In this document: positions 50,187 to 57,485 of the stretch, one piece after another
Layout: every line of letters starts with the position of its first letter
Numbering within the stretch: the first letter of the stretch is position 1
NCBI RefSeq assembly: GCF_002723835.1
Contig: NZ_BEWG01000104.1
Span: 139,370-203,369, forward strand
Origin: Mycobacterium sp. shizuoka-1
GTDB taxonomy: Bacteria; Actinomycetota; Actinomycetes; Mycobacteriales; Mycobacteriaceae
Reading direction: 5' to 3'
Length of the DNA stretch: 64,000 bases
The notes under the pieces: generated by a model
The model's database searches: none
Seen by the model: the letters and a program-made list of their open reading frames with translations, nothing else
What the model was told of the DNA's origin: nothing
Made by a program: the position numbers and the translations under genes

Positions 50187-50933
50187 GTGCCACTGATTCT
50201 TCTTCCTGCCGTCGACGTGGTCGAGGGCAAGGCGGTCCGTCTGGTGCAGGGCAAGGCCGGCAGCGAGACCGAGTACGGCTCGGCGCTCGAGGCCGCGCTG
50301 ACCTGGCAACGCGACGGCGCCGAGTGGATCCACCTGGTCGACCTCGATGCGGCGTTCGGACGTGGCTCCAACCGTGAGCTGCTCGCCGAGGTGGTCGGCG
50401 CGCTCGACGTGAAAGTCGAACTCTCTGGCGGGATCCGCGACGACGAGTCGCTCAAGGCGGCGCTGGCCACCGGCTGCGCCCGGGTCAACATCGGCACCGC
50501 GGCGCTGGAGAATCCGCTGTGGTGTGCCGCGGCGATCGCCGAGCACGGTGACAAGGTCGCCGTCGGCCTGGACGTGCTGATCGACCCGTCCTCGCCCGAG
50601 GGCGGTTACCGGCTGCGCGGCCGGGGCTGGGAGACCGACGGCGGCGATCTGTGGCACGTGCTGGAACGTCTTGACAGCGAGGGCTGCTCGCGGTTCGTCG
50701 TCACCGATGTCACCAAGGACGGCACGCTGACCGGGCCCAACCTCGACCTGCTCGAGGGGGTGGCCGAGTGCACGGACGCGCCGGTGATCGCCTCCGGCGG
50801 GGTGTCCAGCCTGGACGATCTGCGGGCGATCGCGACCCTGACCGGGTCCGGTGTGGAGGGCGCGATCGTCGGAAAGGCGCTCTACGCCGGACGATTCACC
50901 CTGCCGGAGGCGCTGGCCGCGGTGAGTCAGTAA
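50187..50933 (+). CDS. priA: bifunctional HisA/TrpF isomerase PriA
   Basis: 248 residues, (beta/alpha)8 barrel with two phosphate-binding glycine motifs. Catalytic D10 (LLPAVDVVEG) and D174 (VVTDVTKDGT) are present. The RGRGWETDGG loop at about 144-153, with its Arg and Trp, is typical of the actinobacterial dual-substrate form PriA, which isomerises both ProFAR (histidine) and PRA (tryptophan). The tryptophan genes at 57-62 kb lack trpF, which fits. GTG 50187 directly abuts the hisH stop. Confidence 0.96.
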   Translation: MPLILLPAVDVVEGKAVRLVQGKAGSETEYGSALEAALTWQRDGAEWIHLVDLDAAFGRGSNRELLAEVVGALDVKVELSGGIRDDESLKAALATGCARVNIGTAALENPLWCAAAIAEHGDKVAVGLDVLIDPSSPEGGYRLRGRGWETDGGDLWHVLERLDSEGCSRFVVTDVTKDGTLTGPNLDLLEGVAECTDAPVIASGGVSSLDDLRAIATLTGSGVEGAIVGKALYAGRFTLPEALAAVSQ

Positions 50934-50937
50934 CCCA

Positions 50938-51756
50938 ATGACAGCCCAGTCTGGCGACCTGCAAGCCCTGGTGGCCGAGGCGGCGAGGATCTTGGACCAG
51001 GTGTCCACCCCCTTCGTCGCCGGCCATCGGGCTGCCTCGGCCGTGCAGAAGAAGGGCAATGACTTCGCCACCGAGGTGGATCTGGCGATCGAGCGCCAGG
51101 TGGTCGCGGCACTGGAGTCGGCGACCGGGATCGGGGTGCACGGCGAGGAGTTCGGTGGAGCCGCGATCGATTCCGAGCTGGTGTGGGTGCTCGACCCGAT
51201 CGATGGCACGTTCAACTACGCCGCAGGTTCGCCGATGGCGGCGATCCTGCTGGGCCTGCTTCGTAACGGCGAGCCGGTCGCCGGGCTGACCTGGTTGCCG
51301 TTCACCGACCAGCGATACAGCGCGGTGGTGGGCGGCCCGGTGTACTTCAACGGAGTCGCGCAACCGCCGATCGGGCACGGCGAGATCGGGCAGTGCGTCG
51401 TCGGCATCGGTACCTTCAACGTCGACTGGCGCGGCCGCTTCCCGGGGCGCTATCGGCTGGCGGTGCTGGAGAACCTGAGCCGGGTCTGCAGCAAGTTGCG
51501 GATGCACGGCGCCACCGGTGTGGACATCGCCTACGTCGCGGGCGGAATCATGGGAGCGGCCATCAGTTTCGGCCACCACGTCTGGGATCACGCCGCGGGG
51601 GTGGCACTGGTGCGCGCCGCGGGCGGCGTGGTCACCGACCTGTCCGGGCAGGAATGGACGCCGCAGTCGCGCTCGGCGCTGGCCGCCGCTCCCGGGGTGC
51701 ACGAACATGTCATGGAGATCCTGCAGAGGGTCGGCCCACCGGAGGATTACCTGTGA
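50938..51756 (+). CDS. impA: inositol-monophosphatase-family phosphatase
   Basis: 272 residues. Metal-site motifs are GEEFGG (about 69-74), DPIDGTFNY (86-94) and WDHAAGVALVRAAGGVVTD near residue 218. This family hydrolyses inositol phosphates or related sugar phosphates. Its fixed position inside the his operon, as in M. tuberculosis (impA), leaves open a role as a histidinol-phosphatase; the sequence alone cannot decide. The stop overlaps the hisF start (TGATG). Confidence 0.9.
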   Translation: MTAQSGDLQALVAEAARILDQVSTPFVAGHRAASAVQKKGNDFATEVDLAIERQVVAALESATGIGVHGEEFGGAAIDSELVWVLDPIDGTFNYAAGSPMAAILLGLLRNGEPVAGLTWLPFTDQRYSAVVGGPVYFNGVAQPPIGHGEIGQCVVGIGTFNVDWRGRFPGRYRLAVLENLSRVCSKLRMHGATGVDIAYVAGGIMGAAISFGHHVWDHAAGVALVRAAGGVVTDLSGQEWTPQSRSALAAAPGVHEHVMEILQRVGPPEDYL

Positions 51757-52529
51757 TGGATGTCGCGGTACGCGTGATTCCCTGTCTGGACGTCGACGCC
51801 GGTCGCGTCGTCAAGGGGGTCAACTTCGAAAATCTGCGCGACGCAGGCGATCCCGTCGAGCTGGCTGCCGCCTATGACGCCGAGGGCGCCGACGAGCTGT
51901 GCTTCCTGGACGTCACGGCGTCCTCGTCGGGGCGCGCGACGATGCTCGACGTGGTGCGCCGCACCGCCGAGCAGGTCTTCATCCCGCTCACCGTCGGCGG
52001 TGGGGTGCGCTCGGTGGCCGATGTCGACATGCTGCTGCGCGCCGGTGCGGACAAGGTGTCGGTGAACACCGCCGCGATCGCCCGCCCCGAGCTGTTGGCC
52101 GAGTTGTCCCGGCAGTTCGGTTCGCAGTGCATCGTGCTGTCGGTGGATGCCCGCACGGTGCCGGCCGGCTCGGCTCCCACCCCGTCCGGGTGGGAGGTCA
52201 CCACCCACGGCGGGCGGCAGGGGACCGGGATCGATGCCGTCGAATGGGCAGCCCGCGGAGCCGAACTCGGCGTGGGCGAGATCCTGCTGAATTCGATGGA
52301 CGCCGACGGCACCAAGGCCGGTTTCGATCTGACGATGCTGCGGGCGGTACGCAAGGCGGTCACGGTGCCGGTGATCGCGAGCGGTGGTGCCGGCGCGGTG
52401 GACGATTTCGCTCCGGCCGTGCAATCCGGTGCCGATGCGGTGTTGGCGGCCAGCGTCTTCCATTTTCGGGAGCTGACGATCGGTGAGGTGAAGGCCGCGA
52501 TGGCAGCCGAGGGGATCACGGTCCGATGA
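51756..52529 (+). CDS. hisF: imidazole glycerol phosphate synthase, cyclase subunit
   Basis: 257 residues. RVIPCLDVDAGRVVKGVNFENLRDAGDPVELA and LDVTASSS, then SVDAR, give the catalytic aspartates and barrel start; VASGGAGAVDDF and the final strands are also typical. With HisH it forms imidazole glycerol phosphate and AICAR. ATG 51756 overlaps the impA stop; GTG 51753 is the alternative, one codon earlier. Confidence 0.97.
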   Translation: MDVAVRVIPCLDVDAGRVVKGVNFENLRDAGDPVELAAAYDAEGADELCFLDVTASSSGRATMLDVVRRTAEQVFIPLTVGGGVRSVADVDMLLRAGADKVSVNTAAIARPELLAELSRQFGSQCIVLSVDARTVPAGSAPTPSGWEVTTHGGRQGTGIDAVEWAARGAELGVGEILLNSMDADGTKAGFDLTMLRAVRKAVTVPVIASGGAGAVDDFAPAVQSGADAVLAASVFHFRELTIGEVKAAMAAEGITVR

Positions 52530-52563
52530 ACGAAGTGAAGAGGACGAATCGGGGTGGCGTCCG

Positions 52564-52905
52564 GTGAGCCTGGACCCGGAGATCGCCGGGCGCCTCAAGC
52601 GGGATGCCAACGGCTTGTTCGCCGCGATCGCGCAGGAGCACGGCACCGGCGACGTACTGATGGTTGCCTGGATGGACGACGAGGCGCTGGCGCGCACGCT
52701 GCAGACGCGCCAGGCCACCTACTATTCGCGCTCGCGTGGCGAGTACTGGGTCAAGGGTGCGACGTCCGGTCACACCCAGTACGTGCATTCGGTGCGGCTG
52801 GACTGTGACGGCGACGCGGTGCTGCTGGAGGTCGACCAGGTCGGTGGGGCCTGCCACACCGGCGATCACAGCTGTTTCGACGCCGACCTGCTGCTGGGTC
52901 CGTGA
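52564..52905 (+). CDS. hisI: phosphoribosyl-AMP cyclohydrolase
   Basis: 113 residues. VLMVAWMDDEALARTLQTRQATYYSRSRGEYWVKGATSGHTQ, DCDGDAVLLEVDQ and GACHTGDHSCF carry the zinc cysteines and metal aspartates of HisI. There is no HisE fusion, as usual in mycobacteria. GTG 52564 lies 34 nt after hisF. It is the last gene of the his cluster here; hisG and hisE must be elsewhere. Confidence 0.96.
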   Translation: MSLDPEIAGRLKRDANGLFAAIAQEHGTGDVLMVAWMDDEALARTLQTRQATYYSRSRGEYWVKGATSGHTQYVHSVRLDCDGDAVLLEVDQVGGACHTGDHSCFDADLLLGP

Positions 52906-52942
52906 CTGGCCGCCGCTGAGAGCGAGTCCTAAGCTCGGGTCT

Positions 52943-53011
52943 GTGGCGCCACCTCCAGGCCCGGATAGCCGACAACAGCCGAACTCATACATCGGCGCCC
53001 TGGTCGGGTAG
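52943..53011 (+). CDS. possible leaderless 22-residue peptide / upstream ORF
   Basis: TAAGCT (52930-52935) stands 7 nt before GTG 52943, which opens a 22-codon frame rich in Pro and Gln (begins VAPPPGPDSRQQ) and ends at TAG 53009-53011, 6 nt before the ATG of the WXG100-like gene. The spacing fits a leaderless leader peptide coupled to that gene. Alternatively it is the remnant of a lost gene's N-terminus. Low certainty. Confidence 0.3.
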   Translation: MAPPPGPDSRQQPNSYIGALVG

Positions 53012-53017
53012 GCGGAC

Positions 53018-53746
53018 ATGCCGATGATCGCGGGTGGTGAGGCACGACTGCCGGGTCTGTCGCGGATCGTCGGCTGGGATACCGAACACCTCCGCGTCGC
53101 AGCCACCGGCTGGGCGTTGACCGCCGAGCTGTGGGAGGCGGCTTTTGCCGATGTTCAACAAGGGACTATCTCGCCGGGCGGAACCGTCTGGGACGGGCAG
53201 GCCGCGGAGACCGCGCGAGAACGTGCCCTGTCCGACCTGGTCCTCGTTCGCGGGCTCTCCGACGCGCTCCGCGAGGCTGCCGCTATCGCCGGCCGTGGCG
53301 CTGACCAGATCGGTTCCCTCAAATCGGAAGCCGTGGAGGCGGTGAGCGCTGCGCGCGACGCGGGGTTCGCCGTGAACGACGATCTGTCGGTTACCGACCT
53401 AACCCGGCGTGTGTCGCGCATCAGCGAGGCGCGGCAATACGCTGCGACAATCGCCCATCGGGCTGATGCCCTCAGAGCAGCTGACAACGACATCGCGGCC
53501 AAGATCAAGGCCGCCGCGGCTGCCTTGTCCAACTTTCATTTCGACGAGTCGCCGCCGGAAGAGGCTGCTGTTGCGCCGCTCGTATCGTTAGTCGGCTTCC
53601 GGCCCGATCTTCCCCAGCGCATCAATGTCATCTGTATTGAGCACGCCAAAGGCATGCCATGGGAATTCGAGTGCCTGGTGGCATACCCAGACGGGACTAC
53701 GGACATCTACAACACCGACGTCGACGAGTCCGGGGTGTTTCCATGA
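53018..53746 (+). CDS. WXG100-like helical protein of unknown function
   Basis: 242 residues. Residues about 15-170 are almost all helical and resemble the WXG100/ESX-type N-terminal domain found in mycobacterial secreted or toxin-like proteins. There is a W-D-G turn at 58-60 (GGTVWDGQAAETARERA), followed by long helices with GLSDALREAAAIAGRGADQIGSLKSEAVEAVSAARDAG. The last 55 residues (FRPDLPQRINVICIEHAKGMPWEFECLVAYPDG) form a small separate alpha/beta piece I do not recognise. The gene is less GC-rich than its neighbours, suggesting later arrival. The next gene overlaps its stop (ATGA). A secreted effector or its chaperone is possible but unproven. Confidence 0.7.
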   Translation: MPMIAGGEARLPGLSRIVGWDTEHLRVAATGWALTAELWEAAFADVQQGTISPGGTVWDGQAAETARERALSDLVLVRGLSDALREAAAIAGRGADQIGSLKSEAVEAVSAARDAGFAVNDDLSVTDLTRRVSRISEARQYAATIAHRADALRAADNDIAAKIKAAAAALSNFHFDESPPEEAAVAPLVSLVGFRPDLPQRINVICIEHAKGMPWEFECLVAYPDGTTDIYNTDVDESGVFP

Positions 53747-54159
53747 TTGATGAGGACGGTGGCGACATGACCGGACCCGAACAGCCGGACCTGAACCAGT
53801 GGGCATTCCGCGTCCGCCCCGCAATCGAGCAGTTCGAAACAGGTTGGCGCGCATCCTATCCTGGCACTGAATGGTCAGTCATCGCATCGACCGAAGGAGC
53901 GGCCCGCCAACGTTTACAAGAGGAGGCCGAGAATCGCCGCCGCTCTGGGGTAGACCCGTTCGAGGGCATCTACCGTAAGCACCTCCGGGAAGCCATACCC
54001 GGCGTATACGCGATGGACAATGCGCTCTATCGGGAGGTCGCCCGCACATCGGGGTACGACCAAACGTTGCTGCAGACGGTGTTCGAGGAATCCGAACGTC
54101 GACGCGCAGCAGGCCAGCGTTACACGTTGGCCGAATACCGCGCGGAGCAGGCGACATAA
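53743..54159 (+). CDS. small hypothetical protein coupled to the WXG100-like gene
   Basis: 138 residues, acidic at the start, mostly charged helices later (EEAENRRRSGVDPFEGIYRKHLREAIPG, then VFEESERRRAAGQRYTLAEYRAEQ). No signal peptide, membrane helix or known motif is seen. ATG 53743 overlaps the previous stop (ATGA); ATG 53767 is an alternative start. Tight coupling to a WXG100-like protein, small size and lower GC content resemble an effector/immunity or partner arrangement, which is inference only. Confidence 0.6.
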   Translation: MIDEDGGDMTGPEQPDLNQWAFRVRPAIEQFETGWRASYPGTEWSVIASTEGAARQRLQEEAENRRRSGVDPFEGIYRKHLREAIPGVYAMDNALYREVARTSGYDQTLLQTVFEESERRRAAGQRYTLAEYRAEQAT

Positions 54160-54169
54160 TTCCCTAAAA

Positions 54170-54287
54170 TGTATGACCACAGTGCGTTGGCCTGCTGGAA
54201 CTATGCGGAGGACACTGCAGCGACGTTGACCGGCCTTGCCAGTGGTCATACACTCTCATGGTAAGTGTCCGAACGCCGGTGTCGGAC
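54170..54287 (+). promoter_or_regulatory. P450 promoter region with distant inverted repeats
   Basis: TGTATGACCAC (54170-54180) and GTGGTCATACA (54242-54252) are a perfect 11-bp inverted pair 61 nt apart. The right arm overlaps TACACT (54249-54254), a -10 candidate for the P450 gene. A second short repeat, GTCCGA (54267-54272) and TCGGAC (54282-54287), lies in the leader. GGAGAGG precedes ATG 54310. Confidence 0.5.
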
Positions 54288-54309
54288 GCCAGGGAGAGGT
54301 GAGACATCG

Positions 54310-55560
54310 ATGACCGCCAGTGCCGCGCCCAACGTGTTCGACAGCGGGCTACCCACGATCAACTACGGCCTCGACGCCACCCCGAGCGACATCTTCGCTG
54401 ATCTTCGCAGCGCGCAATCGCGTTCGGCCATCGCCATCGGCCCACTCGGGCCTGAGATCCTGTCTTACGAGCTGGCCCGGGAGATGCTGCGCGACAATCG
54501 ATTCCGTCTTCCCCCCGGTATCACGCTGGCGGCCCAGGGCATCACGTCCGGCCCGCTGTACGACAAATTGGTGAACAGCCTGCTCGGACTGGAGGGCGCG
54601 CCCCATGTCCGGCTGCGCAAACTGGTCGCCAAGGCCTTCACCCCGCGAGCGACGTCGCGCTTGTCGGACACCATCCACGAGGTGATGAACGAGCTCGTCG
54701 ATCGAGTGACCGATGCCGGGCGTTGCGATGTCGTGCCAGACATCGCACGGCGCTATCCCACACCGATCATCTGCGCGCTGATCGGGGCACCGCGCGAGGA
54801 CTGGCAGCTGTTCTCGGACTGGACCGAGGAGATCTTCAAGGCCTTCAACTTCCAGCCGGATGTCAACTTCGACGAGTCCGCGATCATGCGCGCGTGGGGC
54901 GAACTCGACGCCTACGTGGACGATATGGTCGCCGCCCGCCGCGGCAACCTCACCGACGACCTGCTCTCGGAGCTCATTCGGGCCGAGAGCGACGGTGACC
55001 GGCTCGATCTCGAGGAACTCCGCAGTCTGGTCGCCGGCTTCTTGATGGCGGGCACCGACACCACGCGAAACCAGCTGGCGGCATCGGTGCAGGTGCTCTG
55101 CGAGCACCCGGATCAGTGGACGACGCTGCGCAACCATCCAGAACTCGCGATGCAGGCGGTCGAGGAGAGCATGCGGCATTCGCCTGCAGCCTGCATCGTG
55201 CCGCGCGCAGCCGTCGAGGACGCGGAGTTCGGCGGCTACCTCTTTCCGGCCGGGACCTTCGTCCTCGTGAACACCTTTGCCGCCAACCGTGATCCGGCGA
55301 TCTACGACGATGCCGACCGCTTCGACATCACCCGGGGGGACGTACCCGCGATCCTGACGTTCGGCGGCGGCGCGCATTACTGCCTGGGGGCGAATCTGGC
55401 CCGCCGGGAATTGGCCGAAGCCCTGGTGGTTCTCACCCGCCGACTCCCCGCCGTCCACCGGGCAGGTCCGGCGCCGTGGAAGTCGGTCCTGGGAATGACC
55501 GGTCCGACAACACTTCCCATCGAGTTCACCAGCGAAAGCCTGGTTGCCGCCGATGCGTAG
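54310..55560 (+). CDS. cytochrome P450
   Basis: 416 residues, normal for soluble bacterial P450s. The I-helix oxygen-binding motif is AGTDTTRNQ, the K-helix ExxR is EESMR, and the heme loop is FGGGAHYCLGANLARRELAEAL with the cysteine ligand C358. The substrate cannot be predicted. It needs ferredoxin and reductase partners, none encoded next to it. ATG 54310 is favoured by GGAGAGG upstream; an in-frame GTG/ATG region further up lies in the repeat-rich leader. The TetR gene overlaps its 3' end by 8 nt, so the regulator is probably coexpressed. Confidence 0.96.
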   Translation: MTASAAPNVFDSGLPTINYGLDATPSDIFADLRSAQSRSAIAIGPLGPEILSYELAREMLRDNRFRLPPGITLAAQGITSGPLYDKLVNSLLGLEGAPHVRLRKLVAKAFTPRATSRLSDTIHEVMNELVDRVTDAGRCDVVPDIARRYPTPIICALIGAPREDWQLFSDWTEEIFKAFNFQPDVNFDESAIMRAWGELDAYVDDMVAARRGNLTDDLLSELIRAESDGDRLDLEELRSLVAGFLMAGTDTTRNQLAASVQVLCEHPDQWTTLRNHPELAMQAVEESMRHSPAACIVPRAAVEDAEFGGYLFPAGTFVLVNTFAANRDPAIYDDADRFDITRGDVPAILTFGGGAHYCLGANLARRELAEALVVLTRRLPAVHRAGPAPWKSVLGMTGPTTLPIEFTSESLVAADA

Positions 55561-56233
55561 CCGAGGCTGGGCGGGTGCCACACCGGCGTCGGACGAGGAG
55601 GCGATCGCCCGGGTCCTGGACGCGGTCGATGACGTGGTGTCCGAACACGGTGCGGCGCTCCGGGTCGCCGATGTCGCGCGCCGGCTGGGCGTCACCCGCC
55701 AGACGGTGTACCGCTATTTCCCCAATGCCGATGCGCTGCTGATGGCCAGCTCGATGCGGGCGGTCAACGGGTTTCTCGATCAGGTCGTCCAGCATGTCAG
55801 CGGACTCACCGATCCTGTCACCGCAGTGGTGGAAAGCGTGTCGTTCGGCATCGACAACCTGGCCGGTGACCCACAGCTGGAGAACCTGCTGACCGTCACG
55901 TCCCTGACCTCCGACACGGCGGTCACCTTCTGTCTTTCGGTCTTCCAGCGCTACGACGTGGACTGGGAGCTGCACGGGTTCGACAGCGCTGCGCTGCGCG
56001 AGCTCGTCGAAATGACGCTGCGCACCGTGCAGTCGCTCCTGACCGATCCCGGGCAGCCTCGACGCGAGGGAGTCGAACTGCGCCGTTTCCTTGCTCGGTG
56101 GCTGGGTCCGGCGATCCTCTACCCGCGGCTGACGGCGGTGGCGAACTACCAGCGGGCGCTAGAGGTCGATCGCGGTGGCTTTGGCGCGAGCGGTCCAGCG
56201 GCCCTCGTCGTAGCCGACCACGATCGGGTGTGA
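55553..56233 (+). CDS. TetR family regulator linked to the P450
   Basis: 226 residues. HTH: EEAIARVLDAVDDVVSEHGAALRVADVARRLGVTRQTVYRYFPNADALLMA. The ligand-binding half follows with few distinctive features. ATG 55553 overlaps the P450 stop. The final 75 nt are antisense to the end of the ABC ATPase gene, an unusually long tail-to-tail overlap. It probably controls the P450 through the repeats at 54170-54287; that is inference from position. Confidence 0.85.
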   Translation: MRSRGWAGATPASDEEAIARVLDAVDDVVSEHGAALRVADVARRLGVTRQTVYRYFPNADALLMASSMRAVNGFLDQVVQHVSGLTDPVTAVVESVSFGIDNLAGDPQLENLLTVTSLTSDTAVTFCLSVFQRYDVDWELHGFDSAALRELVEMTLRTVQSLLTDPGQPRREGVELRRFLARWLGPAILYPRLTAVANYQRALEVDRGGFGASGPAALVVADHDRV

Positions 56234-56956
56234 GAACGCTGCGGTGACGTTGTCGGTCGAGATCGTCTGCCGCGCCGGGCCACTGGCGACGGTGCGGCCG
56301 TCGGCGATCAGCAGGGCATGCGTGGTGGTGGTCGGCAGTTCTTCCAGGTGATGGGTCACCAGGATCGACGCGACGTCGGGGTGGGTCTGATCGAGGCTGT
56401 CGATGGTCTCCAGCAGTTGCTCGCGCGCGGCGACGTCGAGCCCGGTCGTCGGCTCGTCGAGCAACAGCAGCTCGGGCTCCGAGACCAGCGCCCGGGCAAT
56501 GAGAGACCGCCCGCGCTCACCCTGGGACAGCGTGGGCCATACGTCGTCGGCCTTGCGGGTCATCCCGACCGCGGCGATCATCGCGTCGGCGTGCTCGGCC
56601 TGCTCCGGGCTCGGCGTCCAGCGCATCGGCAGGTCCATGGTGGCCGTGATCCCGGTGCGCACCACCTCGCGGACGGTCAGCGGATGCTGAAGGCGATGGC
56701 GTGGATTGACGTGTCCGATCGATCGCCGAAGCGCCGCGAGGTCGGTGCGCCCCATCCGGTTGCCGAGGATCTCGACGCTGCCCGTGGTGGGGAACGTGAC
56801 CGCGGCGCAGAACCCGAGCAGGGTGCTCTTGCCCGCCCCGTTGGGGCCTAGCAGCGCCCAGTGCTCGCCGCGGCGAACCGTCAGCGAGATCCCGTCGATG
56901 ATCTGCTTGCCGTTGCGGCGGAACGTCACATCGGAAAGTTGGAGAACAGATTCCAC
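56159..56956 (-). CDS. ABC transporter ATP-binding protein (single)
   Basis: 265 residues. Walker A GPNGAGKST (37-45), the signature loop LSQGERGR, and Walker B with D-loop LLLLDEPTTGLD, then the H-loop in LVTHHLEELP, are all intact. The Q-loop region reads IGHVNPRHRLQHPLTV, where the usual glutamine is not obvious. No permease is adjacent, so it may serve a distant transporter or a non-transport role. GTG 56956 lies 11 nt after the peroxiredoxin stop, forming a two-gene unit. Confidence 0.88.
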   Translation of the reverse strand: MESVLQLSDVTFRRNGKQIIDGISLTVRRGEHWALLGPNGAGKSTLLGFCAAVTFPTTGSVEILGNRMGRTDLAALRRSIGHVNPRHRLQHPLTVREVVRTGITATMDLPMRWTPSPEQAEHADAMIAAVGMTRKADDVWPTLSQGERGRSLIARALVSEPELLLLDEPTTGLDVAAREQLLETIDSLDQTHPDVASILVTHHLEELPTTTTHALLIADGRTVASGPARQTISTDNVTAAFSHPIVVGYDEGRWTARAKATAIDL

Positions 56957-56967
56957 GATCCGCGCCG

Positions 56968-57432
56968 TCAGGCCTTCTGCCGCTGGCGCAGCACCTCCAG
57001 CGCCTTGTCGGCATGGGCGTCCATGTTGACCTCGCTGGAGATGACGTCGAGCACCGTGCGGTCGGTGTCGATCACGAACGTCGTGCGTTTGACCGGGATG
57101 AGCTTGCCCAGCAGGCCCCGCTTGACCCCGAACTGAGTGGCGATGGCGCCGTCGGCGTCCGACAGCAGCGGGTAATCGAAGCTCTGCGAGTCGGCGAACC
57201 GCGCCTGCTTCTCCACGGCGTCGGTGCTGATGCCCACCCGGCTGGCGCCAAGCGCCGCGAACTCGGCGCCGAGGTCGCGGAAATGACAGGCTTCCTTGGT
57301 GCAACCGGGCGTCATGGCGGCGGGATAGAAGAACAGCACGATCGGCCCATCGGCCAGCAGCTCAGTCAGCGAACGCACGGTGCCGGTCTGGTCTGGCAGC
57401 TCGAAGTCCGCGACACGGTCTCCACGTTTCAT
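56968..57432 (-). CDS. bcp: peroxiredoxin of the Bcp/PrxQ type
   Basis: 154 residues. The peroxidatic motif is PAAMTPGCTKEAC with C44 (peroxidatic) and C49 (likely resolving), five residues apart as in atypical 2-Cys PrxQ. The thioredoxin fold is complete to the C-terminus. It reduces peroxides using thioredoxin-like donors. Position before trpE matches M. tuberculosis bcpB. ATG 57432 is divergent from trpE with 53 nt between. Confidence 0.94.
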   Translation of the reverse strand: MKRGDRVADFELPDQTGTVRSLTELLADGPIVLFFYPAAMTPGCTKEACHFRDLGAEFAALGASRVGISTDAVEKQARFADSQSFDYPLLSDADGAIATQFGVKRGLLGKLIPVKRTTFVIDTDRTVLDVISSEVNMDAHADKALEVLRQRQKA

Positions 57433-57485
57433 GGGTGCAGGCTACGCCGGTCAAATCGGCCCGGCGGGTCTGGGAGGATGTAGCC

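Noticed and set aside
54170..54252. MITE with terminal inverted repeats
   Set aside because: No target-site duplication flanks it and the right arm overlaps a promoter element; an operator pair is the simpler reading.
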